Shown here: positions 21,493-33,739 of the stretch, piece by piece
How positions within the stretch are numbered: the first letter of the stretch is position 1
Layout of the letters: each line of letters opens with the position of its first letter
Assembly: GCF_900496995.4 (NCBI RefSeq)
Contig: NW_024470401.1
Coordinates: 1-64,000, forward strand
DNA length: 64,000 nucleotides
Reading direction: 5' to 3'
Source: Aquila chrysaetos chrysaetos
Lineage: Eukaryota > Chordata > Aves > Accipitriformes > Accipitridae
Made by a program: the position numbers and the translations under genes
The notes under the pieces: model-generated
Told to the model about the DNA's origin: nothing
Databases searched by the model: none
Seen by the model: only the letters and a program-made list of their open reading frames with translations

Positions 21493-23600
21493 CATTCAAA
21501 TCCAACTGCAAAACTCTTCTGAGAAAGCCTGGTGAACCCTCCTCCCTTTCCCCACCAGTCCCAAAACTTTAGAAACCCCTTTTCTTCTCCTCAACTGTCA
21601 GGAAAGGAACCCCACTGCTTCCCGACACCTCCTGCCCTCAATTTGCACCCCTCAACCCCCTTCATTGGCTGCTCCTCAGGAGCCGCTCTTCTGAGCCACA
21701 TCCCAAATTCTGGGGGCACCTCCTAACTTGCAACTCCCCAGAGACTCTGAGCTCTGCCACATGCCCACAAAATGAAGTTAAGTCCTAAGGTTTGTAATCT
21801 ACGAGGGGCCTGCCACAAGCTGCAAAGGTTCAAGGGACAACATTGCACTCTGTGGGCAGTGAGAAAAGGCGACGAAGCATCCCAGACCCTGAAAGACACT
21901 GTGCCTTAGGTCCCTGCTGCTTTCTCAAGAAATACTAAAACTCCATATACAGATGCATACAAGAGACTCGCCCTAACCCCTGCTAAATGCTGTCACCATC
22001 CATCCTCTTCAGAAACATAATATCAACAGCTTACACAGTATACAGCAAAACTGGTGAAAAAAACAAGGTTACGTTTTCAATAAAGTCAGGAATTCCAGGA
22101 AAACAGAATGCATGAAGAATTAAAAAAAAAACCAAACAAACAATGCATACTATTAAGCCATCTTTCTACCCCTGAACACTCAAAACAAAGTTACTGACCT
22201 GGAAAAAAAAAAAAAAAAAAAAAAGCTGCATACAGGTGTTACTTTCTACTACTACACGTGCTGCTGAACCTTGACTGGTCCTGAAGGTCTTACCTCAGAC
22301 AGACCCCTCTTCCCAAAGGGCTCAAAAGCTACAAAGGACTCAAGGAAGAACTGAGCACCAACACCAGAGAAACCCCGGAGCACAATGAGCTTCCTTAGCA
22401 GAGGCTGTGGCTCAAATACCCCGAGCCTCCGCCCACCACCCTTAGCACAATCACCTGGGAAAGGGGAAGGGCAAACCACCAGAAGTTATAAAGTCAGCTG
22501 GAGGAGCAGCAGCACTGTTTTCACCTGCCTTAAATTTACAGCAAGCAAAGCCTTGAACAGAGAAAGTAACCGCTCCAGGAAATGACACTACTTGCTCCTG
22601 TACTACAGCTAGACCTATTGCATCAGTAATGTGACCGGGTAGGGAATTAAACTTAATTTTTCTGGGGTGTAGATAGAAAATGATAGATGTCCTTCTAAAC
22701 TATGTAAGAAACTAGCTCATTAAATGCAATGACGATGTTGTTATCAAAATTGATGTGCTTTAGTTTCCTATAAAAAAGCCAAAACGCTCTGGGGTTATGC
22801 TTCATTTCTAGCAAGACTGTGCATACCACCTAACTTCTACCAGAACTACCTTCTGGATAGGAATGAATCAAAAAGCAGAATTAGATCCCTTAAGAATTCC
22901 ATCTCCAAAATATCTCTGGTTGCAAAATAAATTATTTACTGTGAATAGCCAATGATTCAGAGTCACCCTGAGCGTGTCTCCAACTGACTCCCTTAACAGA
23001 GGTACAAGAGTCCCAAAGCACGAAAGACACCAAAAAAACATGGAAATACACAGGGGGGACCAGGCAGCAGCCATGCCCCACAAGGACAGGCCGGGGGGGG
23101 GGGCAACAACGCCCCCTGCAGTCACGCAGAAAAGGGTCAGCAGAAGCCACGCCCCCCACGGTTTACACGGCGGCAGCAGCCACAAATGACACCAAGAAAA
23201 CATGGAACTTCAGGGACACATGGCCGGTGGGGGGAAGGGGGTGACGCCCCCACCAATCAGCATGGGAAAAAACTCACATGGAAGGTGGGTTAGATGGATA
23301 GTTTGGGGTGGTAAGATATGTGCACAAGAACATGCACAGGCTGGGGGGGGCATGCATGAGGTTTACCTTCACCAGGGGGTCCACCCAGGTAATGCGCAGT
23401 AGGTAGACTCGTCTGGGATAATCTGCAACAGCAATTCCACTCTGGGTTCTTGACCCAACACCAGATAATCCACACTGCCTGCCCCATGGAGGGGGTGCTT
23501 CCCACAGGATGGGGCATCTGCTGAGCATCACCACACCCTTACGACAACACATCTGAAAAATTAAAATCACAAATTGTATTTCAGCATATTAAAAAAATAA
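21493..23600. other. Gene-free stretch with simple-sequence patches
   Basis: There is a 21-base A run at 22203-22223, a G run at 23093-23102, and otherwise unique-looking sequence. A minus-strand 98-codon frame at 23274-23570 is flanked by AG and GT dinucleotides in exon-like positions, but it matches no family I know. No promoter or polyA arrangement is evident. Confidence 0.45.
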
Positions 23601-23699
23601 CACCAAATGAGTAGAGGAATTCCAGCAAAGGGAGAGGCTAGCAGGTACCCTAATTAGGACTCAAGCTAAACAGGTCAGCTCACAATACAACACATCCTT

Positions 23700-24310
23700 T
23701 AGAAGGTAGACTGATGAAAACTGGTTTGCTGCTAGATAACTGTATAAGTGAGATTTGATAAATGATCATATATTAACATTATGGTTGAAACAGTAGACAA
23801 AGGGTAGTTGGGGACATAATTACAAAACTGTAAAGTGATTAACTAGTAATTATTCATAAGTTTTGCAGTTCTTTGCTCTTATGACTAGATGTTCCTGTAC
23901 GCTAGATGAGAACAATGTTGAAACTGACCACATGCAATTGAAACTGCATTAAGCTTCAAGATCAAAGAATGAGGACAAGAATAAAGACTTCGAGGACAGC
24001 CAACAAGAACTTCAGATGGGTCGGTGGTCGTAAAAGCAGCCCTTTGCCTCAAATGGATCCTTCATTGTGCATGATCGGATGTAGGCAGTACTGTGATAAT
24101 CAGTTATCATCATTTTTATGTATATGTATACTAATCTGATTAATATGCAATTAGTTATTCTATATAACCTGTTTGTGCTAAAGCTGTGGTATGCATGCTA
24201 GGTGGAACTATCCCCCATGCATCCAGCGCTGCAATAAAGAATGCCTGCTTTCTAAAACTCCAAAACAAGTCTTAGAGAGTTTCTTCGACCGGCTTTTCAT
24301 TTTCAGAGAG
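23700..24310 (+). mobile_element. Probable solo LTR of an endogenous retrovirus
   Basis: An AT-rich block has a TATATAA box at 24161-24167 and AATAAA at 24233-24238, 66 bp apart. A U5-like pyrimidine-rich segment follows and ends near TTTCTTCGACCGGCTTTTCA. This spacing fits an LTR promoter/R region. No coding region or partner LTR is present, and the exact termini and target duplication could not be fixed, so the boundaries are approximate. Confidence 0.45.
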
Positions 24311-24399
24311 GTGCAATTGCAACAAAATGAGTCCAAAGGGGGCTTACTGAGCTAAAAGTGTGCTGCAGGGAAAATCTAAGACCTCGGGAGACATTGTGA

Positions 24400-25450
24400 C
24401 GGTAGCAGAGGGCTTCTGAGAGGGACAGGCAAAAGAAGGCTCGAGGCCATGATGAAGTCCATAAGGGATTTGAACAGACTACAGATGTCCTCAGGGGACT
24501 AGGGACTGAACAGAGGTATCCTAGCTAGTGTAGAGGACAACATGAGCATTCTGGAGATGAAAGATGGCATCAGGAAAGGTTCTCAGGGAGGGAGAAGGGT
24601 GCAAAGTGCACAACAGAGCCAAAAGAGGGCTGTGGGGCACAAGAATGGCCTCAGGAGGCATGATGATGGGAGAAGAAGAGTGCTGAGAGTGAAAGACAGA
24701 AGGCAGCTCTGGGACACAATGCAAAACTCGGGAAGGTGTCCCAGCCACGTACAGATGTCCTCAGGGGATGAGAGACTGAATGGAGACATCTGAGATGGCA
24801 GTGAATAATGTAAGAGTGCTCTGGGGCACAGAGAAAGCCTGAGGAAGGGCTCTGTCTGAATAAGAGAGATACAAAGAGGGCTGCAGAGCTCGAAGGGTAC
24901 CACGGGGCACGCGGACAGTCTCAGGAGGCGTCATGACAGGAACAAGAGGGCTCTGGGGGTGGGGGAAATGTGGACACAGAGACAAAGGATTTCTGACACA
25001 CTGAGGTACTCAGGAAGGGATCTGAACAGAGTACAGGTGTCCTCAGGGGACCGGGGACCGAACAGAGGCATCCGACATGGCGGAGGGGAAGGTAACAGTG
25101 CTCTGGTGCACAATGAGAGCCTGAGGAAGAGTTGTCTCTGAATGAAAAAGATACAATGAATGCCTACTGCAGGACTAAAGGATGGTCATGGAATGTAAGG
25201 ACACTCACGGGAAGCATCGTGACAGAAACAGAGGGGTGCTGAGGTGGCCAGAGACACAGAAGAGGGTTCGAGGGCACAAAGGTACTCGGGAGGGGATTTG
25301 AACAGAGTACAGATGTAATGAGGGAGACATTGACCCACTGGAGTCAAGCAAGATGGAGGAGAGGATAAAAAGACCGCTCTGAGGAAGAGATGATGTTCTG
25401 ACAAACTGAGAGGGGTACAAATGATGCTCCAGAGATAAAAGCGTGCCAAG
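24400..25450. repeat. ~275-bp tandem repeat, about four diverged copies
   Basis: The marker CAGATGTCCTCAGGGGA and its variants occur at 24482, 24752, 25034 and 25310, a period of 270-282 bp. Each copy also carries an AGTGCTCTGGGGCACA-type block and a CCTGAGGAAG block. Divergence is substantial and frames are not conserved between copies, so a non-coding macrosatellite is the best description. Confidence 0.85.
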
Positions 25451-25615
25451 GAGACCCTATAAAGCCTCAGGATGAATTGAGAGAAAAGAAAAAAATAAGA
25501 AACTTACAAAGCAACGGGTTATGTGACAAACACAAAAGAATTAAAAAAAAAGGATAGAGAGCTTGATAGAAGTAGACATAGAAGGAAAAATTAAAAAGCT
25601 ATGAGGTCCAGGACA

Positions 25616-26036
25616 GACATGAGATGGGGCACAGAGTCAGTGTGGGGGACACGGGATGGGACACAGGGTCAGGGTGGGGGCCACAGGATGGGACACGGGG
25701 TCAGGGGGACACGGGATGGGACACGGGGTCAGCACAGGGGACACAGGATGGGACATTCGGTCAGGGTGGGGGACACAGGATAGGACACGGGGTCAGCGCG
25801 GTGGACACAGGATGGGACATGGGGTCAGGGTGGGGGACACAGGATGGGACACGGGGTCAGGGTGGGGGACACAGGATGGGACACGGGGTCAGGGGGACAC
25901 GGGATGGGACACAGGGTCAGCACGGGGGACACAGGATGGGACATTCGGTCAGGGTGGGGGACACAGGATGGGACACGGGGTCAGAGTGGGGGACATGGGA
26001 TGGGACACGGGGTCAGTGCGGGGAACACGGGATGCG
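25616..26036. repeat. 32-bp minisatellite upstream of LAMTOR4
   Basis: About 13 copies of a 32-bp G-rich unit (GGGACACAGGATGGGACACG plus GGGTCAGGGTGG) with a few shortened copies lacking the GGTGG end. Long repetitive ORFs across it arise from the unit and are not genes. It stops abruptly at the CpG island. Confidence 0.93.
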
Positions 26037-26039
26037 CTG

Positions 26040-26535
26040 TGGGGCTGCTCAGAGGCCGGGGTCTGCGTGTCCCCGCCGTGCTCCTGAGGACCCCGCGTCC
26101 CCCGGGGCGCTGCCCGAGGGGACACCGTCACGGGGGCCCGCGCGCCGGCCCGCCGGCGGTGCAGGCGGCCCCTGCGATGGTGACGCTCCGCCCTCCCCCG
26201 GCACGCGGGCCCCGCCCCGCCGCGGCGGGACCAATAGAAGCGGCGGGACCCCCGAGGAGGGCAGGGTCTGCAGATGGGAGGGGACTCGTCGTCCCTCGCG
26301 GCAGGCGGCTCCCTCTATGCAAATACAAGCCTGACTATTTGCCCGCCCGGAAGCGCTCGGGCCGCGCCCTCTCTCACCACGTGCTTTCCCAGCCGGCTCC
26401 CACTGGCGGGCGGGCCGACGGGGGCGGGACCCGCGGCGGCTGCCGAGGGAAGCGGGGCGGGCCGATGACAGGCGGAACACTGCGCCAATGGGGCGGCGGG
26501 GCGGGGTGCGGCGGTCACCTGACCGGGACGGCGCC
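26040..26535 (+). promoter_or_regulatory. LAMTOR4 CpG-island promoter
   Basis: This is dense CpG sequence directly 5' of the LAMTOR4 ATG. It holds two CCAAT boxes (near 26229 and 26493), GGGCGGGG GC-boxes and a CACGTG E-box at 26378-26383. A related palindrome, GGTCACCTGACC, lies about 25 bp before the ATG. E-boxes of this kind are bound by TFEB-family factors in lysosomal genes, which would suit a Ragulator subunit. That link is inference. Confidence 0.7.
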
Positions 26536-27857
26536 ATGGTGAGTGCTGCGGCGGACGCCGGGAGAAAGCGGGAGGGAGGAACCGGGACCGTGGGGCGGGA
26601 CTGGGAGCGCCGGGATGAGGGGCACTGGTGGGGACTGGGATGGCGGGGGGCGCTTTGAGGCACCGGGGGCACTGGGGCATGGGGCTGGGGGGAGCTGGGG
26701 TAGGGGCGCGCTGAGGCGGGAGGAGAACCGGGGGGCCCTGTGCCGTGTGGGCTGACGGACCCCCCCCCTGCTGCCCCCAGACCACGGCGCTGACCCAGGG
26801 GCTGGAGCGCATTCCGGACCAGCTGGGCTACCTGGTCATCAGCGATGGGGCCGTGCTGGCGGTGAGGGCGGCGGCACCCGCTCCCAGAGGCCTGGGGCGG
26901 GGTCCCGGGGCAGGGCGGGGGGAGCGGGGGGGGACACACACCCGGACACTTGGGTCCCTGCGGGGCGGGAGGGGAGTGCAGAGGGGACACAGAGGTACTC
27001 GGAGGCACCTGGGTGCCGGGACGGGGGGGGGGGGGTGGACAGACACCTGGGTCCTGGGGGGTGGAAGGGGTACCCGGGTATCTGGGGGTGGGGTGTACCT
27101 GCGTATCTGGAGGGGGGGTACCCGGGTATCTGGGCGCAGGGGTGGGCTCAGACACCCGGGTCCCACTGACACTGTTCCCCTGCGCTGCTCCCCAGTCATC
27201 AGGCGACCTAGAGAACGATGAGCAGACAGCCGCCATCCTCTCGGAGCTGGTGGCCACAGCCTGTGGGCTGCGGCTCCAGCGCGGCCATGACCCCCCCTTT
27301 AAGCGCCTCTCCGGTGAGTGTGGGCTGTCCCTGGGGTAGCCCTGACCCCCACGCCACCCCCAGGGTCAAGACAGTGCACCCCAAACTGTCCCCAGGGTGG
27401 TGCTGGTGGCCCTGCCATCCCCCAGGTGGCCATGACTGCCAGGGGGATAGCGGTGGTGCTGCTGTCCCCCGTGTTGTAGGGGTGACCCCAAGTTATCCCT
27501 CCAGTAGTGGTGGTCCCACTGCCCCTAGGGTGGCTGTGACCCTCACACTGTCCTCGTGCTGGTGGCCCCACTGTGCCCAGAACAGCCCCGACCACTGTGC
27601 TTGTCCCTGTGGTGGTGCCCCCGCTGTCCCAGGTGCTCTCCCCAGGGTGTCAGTGGCCCCGTGCTCGTCCTGTCCCCAGGGTGGCAGTGCCCCCAGTGTG
27701 CTTGGGGCGCTGGTGTTGGCCCTGGTGGCCCAGTCCCTGTGCTCACCCTGTCCCTGCAGTGGTGTTCGGGGAACACTCCCTCCTCGTCACTGTCTCTGGA
27801 CAGAAGCTCTTCGTGGTGAAGCGGCAGAACCACGTCCAGGAGCCCGTTGCCGTCTGA
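26536..27857 (+). CDS. LAMTOR4: Ragulator complex protein LAMTOR4
   Basis: LAMTOR4 is a small roadblock-fold subunit of the Ragulator scaffold on the lysosome surface. Ragulator anchors the Rag GTPases and recruits mTORC1 in amino-acid signalling. There are four coding exons: 26536-26538 (the ATG alone), 26781-26861, 27196-27313 and 27760-27857. All junctions are GT-AG and they give 99 residues, the length of human LAMTOR4. Diagnostic segments are [28 protein letters not shown] and [15 protein letters not shown]. The one-codon first exon is also seen in human. The polyA signal AATAAA is at 28119-28124. In human, MBLAC1 lies upstream, but here the gene borders a minisatellite. Confidence 0.96.
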
Positions 27858-28118
27858 GACGCACCCCCGCTGTCGCCAAGGCGGGGGACAGTCCCCCTCA
27901 TCCCCACTGTCCGCAGGGCCTCAGGGTAGCGGAGGACCGGCTCCCCTGTCCCTGCTGGCCCCAGGGCCCTGCAGCGACACCCAGTCGCGTCCCTGTCACC
28001 TCGAGGGCCTTGGGGACTGGTCCTCCATGTCCGTGCAGTCCCCAAGGCCACGTGGTGTTCCCCGTGTGCCTCGGGTCCCCACAGCATCACCACACACACA
28101 CTGTCCCTCTATTGAGGC

Positions 28119-28341
28119 AATAAATTATGTCCTGGACCCCCCCCATCTGGCTTCTTTGCGGGGGGATACAGGTCCACTCAGGACAGGGCACAGGGTGAGA
28201 TGGGTCCCTCACAGGAGAAAGGCAGGCAGAGCCCTTTCGGGGGGCTCCTGCTCCCCCCACTCCCACGCCCTGCAACACCCCAAGTCACCCCAGCATCCCC
28301 CGGTGACAGACTTGTCTCCATGTCCAGGCCAGCGCTTTATT
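28119..28341. terminator. Convergent polyadenylation signals of LAMTOR4 and TRAPPC14
   Basis: AATAAA for LAMTOR4 is at 28119-28124 (plus) and for TRAPPC14 at 28336-28341 (minus). The two 3' ends therefore face each other about 180 bp apart with no gene between. Confidence 0.8.
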
Positions 28342-28910
28342 GGCACGCGCGCACACACACACGGACGGCAGCCAGTGCGGAGACAAATAAATAACAGGGA
28401 GTGGAGGTGCCACCCACATTGGGAGGCACGGAGACATCCCCATCCCCAGCGGGGAATGGGGGTTGGCAGTGCAGGACCCGCTTTTGGCTCTGCGCCCCAA
28501 GGACAGGTCCCAGTGTCCTCCATGGCCTCAGGGAGAGGTCCTGGTCCCTTGTTCCCCCCATCCCTCCTCCCACCCCAAGCAGCCAAATTCAAGGCAACGC
28601 AGGAAGCCGAAGGGGTGTAAACAGCGCTGGGACCAGCCGCAGGACGTCCCCCCGCTTCCCTCATGCCACCCCCATCCCCAGAGCATTGTCACCCCTAGGC
28701 TGGGGACAGACCCCTGTCCCCATTGGTACCCCGATGGCACGTTCCAGTCCAGTCCCAGCGAAGCAGCAGGTTCATCGCCTGGGAGTGCGGGGACAGAGCC
28801 CCAGGCCCCTGTGTTCTGCACCCCCCCCCCCCCCCAAAGCTTGTCCCCTTCCAGTGCAGTCTCCAGGACGCAGCAGGATTTGTCCATCCCCATTGTCCCC
28901 CAGGTCCCCA

Positions 28911-31900
28911 TCACTTGACAGGCTCCACAACCAGCACCTTGCACTCCCGCTTGGCAATCTTGTCCAGGGACAGCACCGTCTTCTCGGAGGGCAGGTAGAG
29001 GGGACGCCCCACGGGGGACCCCACCGGCGGGGTGATGGCACGTCGCTCCATCACGCTGCCTGACCTGGGGCGTGGGGAGGTGATGGGGGCTGCCCCGGGT
29101 CACCCTTGTCCTGGGTGTCCTCCCTGTCCCAGGTGTGCCCCAGCCCTGTCCTGCCTGTCACCCCACCACATTGCCCTTCTGCGTGCCCCCCCAACCCTGC
29201 TCTGATCCCACCACTGTGCCCATCTTGCTCCAGGTGTCCCTTCCAAGCGTGCCCCAGGTGCTCTGCCCATCCCATATGTCCCTCTGCCAGGTCCCTGCTG
29301 TCCCCGCGTACCTCATGAGATGGCTGCGGGACGGCTGCTGGTGGGAGAAGGACTGGGACCGGCCCAGCCCAGCCTGGTGCCGCTCCACCAGGTCCCGCAC
29401 GGCCGGGCTGCTGGGGCTGCTCTTGCGTGACACGGGCCGGGCCTCGGGTGGCGGGTTGGCCACGCTGGCTGTGAACTGCAGCTTCAGCTTCATGTGCTGC
29501 GACATCTGGGGACAGACAGGGGATGCAGTGACACCAGGCCAGGCCCCAGCGTGGCCCCAGGGGCCCCGCAGCCAGACGACCTCACCTCAAAGAGGCCAGC
29601 CCGCAGCGCCTGGAAAGCCACACGGATGGTGAGGGCACTGCCCTTGCGCGAGTAGCCCAGGTTGTTGAGCGGCGTGTGGCACACGATGGCATCCAGCGCT
29701 GCCTGCGTGGCCCGGCGCTCCTCCCCAGACAGCTTCTTCCCTGCGGGGACCACCAGCGCGGCGGGGACGGGACCGCTGGCCCCAGCCCGGCCACCTCCAG
29801 CACCTCCTGGCTACAGCTGTCCCATCCTGGCTGCCCCCCTTCCCTCACCCCATCTGTCCCCCTCTTAGCTACACCCAGAGGCACCGCCAGCCCCTCCGAT
29901 CCGCCCCCCGCCCCCTCAGTCCCCTGCCAGGCCCCATCCCCTCTGTCCCCACCGGCCGTGGCGGTCTCAGGTGTCCAGACAAGGCGCACGGCCAGGAAGT
30001 CCTGGAGGTCGTTGAGCAGCGTGTAGGTGACAGTGAAGCGCTGCCGGGCCCGCACTGGGGACTCGCAGGCAGCCGTCATCACAAAGCGCGGCCGCTCCAG
30101 CCGGATGCTCGGCAGCCTGAGGATGGCAGGAGTGTACTGACATGGGGATGGCCACTGCGAGCCACAGGGACGTGGAATTAGCAACGTGGGACGGCCCCGC
30201 AGAGCCCTGAGGATGTGGGGACAGGGACATGGAAATGGCCACGTGGCAGCCCCAAGACACGAGGTTAATGGCACAAGCAGGGGCAGGGATATCTCTGGGT
30301 CCCCCTCCTTGGGGCAGGAGGATCTGGAGGTCCCTCCCTGCTTGGGGACAGGGCACCTCAAGGACCCTCGGGGTGGTTCTTACCGGTAATGTGTGTAGAT
30401 GCTGCTGGTGAAGGGCAGTTTTGGCGTTGACCACTGGATCACGGCCACCAGTGGGACCTCCAAGCCCTGGGTGCGGTGACAATGGGTCAGGGATGTCCCT
30501 GTCACCACCGCTCCCCAGCAAGAACACTCCCCAACATCCCCACATCCCCCGGCTCCCTGGCAAAGGCAAACACCTCAGGGTCCAACAAGGACGGTCCCCC
30601 ACAGCAAGGATGGTGGCCCCACGTCCCAGCCAGGGTCGACTCCACTGCCCCCAGGGGAGGACACCTGGACAAGGGCAGCATCCCTCAGGCCACCGACCAG
30701 GACAGTGGCCCCTGATCCTGGCTCAGACATCTCCCAACTAGGAGGGTCCCTGCGCAGGATGTCCCCCAATGTCCCCTCATGCCTGGCCTCGGGGCAGTCA
30801 GCCCTAGTTCCCCCCAGCCCTGAGGGTCCCCCCAGCGTTCCCTCACCTCTTTGGCGTCCTCAGGGGGCCTCTCAGGTGCCTGGAGCTGGAAGAGGAAGTT
30901 GTGCTCCTCGAGGGCGCTGAGGGCACAGGGGCAGGCCGAGCCAGCGCCGGCCATGCGGCAGAAGGCACCCACAGGCACCTCGCCTGAGTGGTGGCTGCAG
31001 GACGGGCGCGGGGACAGCTCAGTGACACGCAGGGACCCGCGCTGCCAGCCCAGGGCTGGCAGTGCTTCCCTGGGGTGGGGCCAGGGACACAGCACGGTCA
31101 CATCCTGAGGAAAATGGGGGGCCCCATGGGGTCTGGGAGGCAGCACGGCCACGCCCCGCCCTCCACCCTAGGGACGGTCCCCAGGCTGTCTTGGCACTCA
31201 CCAGACATCATCGACCAGCAGCACGGACCCATCGGGCATGACGGGCAGGTAACTGGCATTGAAGTTGGGCAGGATCTGCACGTCCCACAGCGAGATCTCC
31301 TCCTGGGACCAGCCGTTGAGCACTGGAGGATGGGGACATCAGGGGACAGTGCAGGGAACGCTGTCGTGGCCCCCACCAACCCATGTCACATCCTCCCCAG
31401 CTCCACATCCTCCGCTCTGCTGCAGCCGCCCCACAGATGCCACCCCTTTTCCAGCCACCTTGGGACTCCTGTCCCCCCTCACCTTTGAGCACAGTGAGGT
31501 ACTTCCCAGACACGGTGAGCTGGCGGCATCGCACCACAGGTGGGGGCAGCACTGTCAGCAGGGTGCTCACTATGGGGACACAGGTGGTCAGGGGACACGG
31601 GACGTGGGGATACGGGGAGAGGGGATGCGGGGACACTCCTACCCTGCGCCTTGAAGGCCCCCTGCTCCTGGCGGAAGACGTGCGCAGGTGCCCGCGTCTG
31701 CAGCAGGCTTAGGTACCCACCGCCCTCCTGCAGCTCGGGCGGCTCCGTGTCCCTTTTCCACACTGTCACCACAATCTGCGGACAGCGGGGACGCAGGTCA
31801 CAGCTGGCACAGGTCCAGCCCTGAGCTCCCCCTCTCTCCCCACAGCTCCTCCTGTCCCCCACACCTACCCCAAGTGGCTTTCATTGACCCAGAGGCGGGC

Positions 31901-33014
31901 GGGGGGGGGGAAGCAGGGCTGGATCCTGCTCCCCATCCCATGCCACTACGCTGTCCCAAAGGTCCCCAGAGTATGAGCAAGGCCCCCTCCGGTCCGCAAA
32001 TTCTACCTTGCCCTTGATGGACCCAGAAAGGAGGACCAGGCCTAGATCTCTGTGCCAGCTCTGTGGTCCCAGACTGTCCCCAAGATCCTGTCCCTGATGA
32101 CTGCATATTGTCCCCAACATCCCCTCCTGCCCTTGGGGTCCCCACGCTGTCTCTGAGGTCCCCTCCCATCCCCAAGGTCCCCACGCTGTCCTCAAGGTCC
32201 CCTCCTTCTCCCTGAAGGACCCCTCACCTTGGCCTTGACGGTGCCAGGCGGCAGCTTGTCGAGGGAGATGGTCAGAGGGAAGATGACCTCGTCCGTGGAC
32301 ACGATGGGGTCCTCCACCGGTATCTGGGGACACAGCAGGGCTCAGCACCACGATGGCCCTCAGCCCCATCCCCCTCGTTCTCCCCTGTGCCACGTCCTCC
32401 CCTGGCCTTTGTCCTGATGTCTGCCCGCTGCCCCTCATCCCCATGTCCCCCTTTGTCCCCACATCCCTCTTGTTCCCAGGTCCCTCCCGTGCTCCCACAT
32501 CCCCTTGTCCCCCACATCCCTCCCGAATCCTCCCTTGTCCTCCTGTCCCTTCCTGACGCCCCCTTACCCCCATATCCCCCCCCCCCCCCCCCCGGTCCCC
32601 ATCACCCACCCCGGCAGCGGGGCGCCCCGGGGGGCCCTGGCTGTGCGTCAGCAGGGCCCTGCAGTCCCGGAAGACGGTGGGCTCCGGCGAGGCCCCGCTG
32701 CCGGTGCTGTCGCCGGTGCCATCCGGGTCCCCGTCCCCATCCCGGTCCCCGCTGGCCTCCGTGCCGCCGGGGCTGACGCTGGCCAGGGCGGCCAGCGAGG
32801 CAGCCAGCTCGGCCCAGGGCGGCCGGCCCGGCCCGGTGCCACCGCCGCTGCCGGGGCGGCAGCGGAGCACCAGGAGGAACCGCACGGTCTCGCCCAGGTA
32901 GAGGTGGTTGCGGCGGGGCAGCGCCCGGTACCGGCCCGGTTCCCCCGACAGCAGCTCCCGGGCCGCGAACGGCACCGCCGGGAAGTACATGAAGTAATCG
33001 CACTGCGACTCCAT
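28911..33014 (-). CDS. TRAPPC14: Trafficking protein particle complex subunit 14 (TRAPPC14/MAP11)
   Basis: TRAPPC14 is a vertebrate subunit of TRAPP II that has been linked to ciliogenesis and microtubules. Eleven coding exons: 33014-32610, 32323-32228, 31775-31643, 31569-31483, 31322-31202, 30994-30847, 30466-30384, 30116-29953, 29740-29586, 29505-29312 and 29064-28911. They give 579 residues with consistent phase (human about 580). The start MESQCDYFMYFPAVP matches the family N-terminus, and the end KRECKVLVVEPVK its C-terminus. Other anchors are PIVSTDEVIFPLT, NFNASYLPVMPDG and RKSSPSSPAVRDLVERHQ. The order next to LAMTOR4 (tail to tail) and GAL3ST4 is as in human 7q22.1. Confidence 0.96.
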
Positions 33015-33605
33015 GGCCACCGGCCCCGGGGGCGAGGGGCTAAGGACCGAGGGAACCGGGGGATCTTAGAGGTGAGGGACAGACCCAGGGACGGCGGGAC
33101 CCCAGGGATCGGGGCGGGGGAGTGGGGGGGGGGGTCGGGCGGAAGAGTCCCGGGAGCGATGCCGGGGCACCAGCGGGTTCCGGGCCAGGGGAAACCCCGG
33201 AGACGAGGGGCCCGGGGCGGGGGGGGATGTCGGGGGTGGGGACGCCGGGCCGGGTCGGACGTGCCCGGAGGGTCTCCCGGAGCCAGGCCGCGCCGGGGCA
33301 GGTGCCGGGAGCTGGCCGGGCCGGGAGCTCCCGGGAGCGGGTCCGAGTCCGGGTCCGGGTCCGCGCGGCGCTGCCGGTGCGACCGGGCGCGGCTGGGAGG
33401 GGCGCGCGCAAGGCGCGGGACCGATCTCCGAGCGCCCTGGTCGGGTCGGGCAGTCGAGGGCCGAGCACATCGATGCTCTACCTTCCGCACAGGGACCAAT
33501 CGCCACCCGGAGGGGCGGGCCTTCCTCTCCTGCCGCTCCTCGCCAGCTCCCCCGAGGGGGCGGGGCATCCCCGCCGACTGACTGGCAGCAGAAGCACCCA
33601 GTCAG
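33015..33605 (-). promoter_or_regulatory. TRAPPC14 CpG-rich promoter / GAL3ST4 3' spacer
   Basis: This is GC- and CpG-dense sequence immediately 5' of the TRAPPC14 ATG. GAL3ST4 transcripts end just beyond it (AATAAA on the minus strand at 33622-33627). Long open frames on both strands are a by-product of high GC content. No defined core element was identified. Confidence 0.55.
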
Positions 33606-33739
33606 CGGTCTGATTCCAGTCTTTATTGCCATAGTTACCACAAAGCGAGCCTTGATGAGGCGGGGCCTGCGCCAGCCCCTTCCCCCAGGAGGCGAGGGGA
33701 CCGTGATCCCCCCCCCCCCGGGGCGGGGGGCCGTTACCG

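Noticed and set aside
23274-23570. 98-codon minus-strand frame with AG and GT at exon-like positions
   Set aside because: No family recognised, no neighbouring exons in phase, and it lies in a repeat-rich gap. Kept only as a note.
25624-26334. 236-codon Gly/Asp/Thr repeat protein
   Set aside because: Generated by the 32-bp minisatellite, which cycles through all frames. The open frame runs on into the CpG island by composition.
26049-27257. Minus-strand 402-codon frame opposite LAMTOR4
   Set aside because: Pro/Arg/Ser-rich by-product of a CpG island and G-rich introns. No domain and no splice logic.
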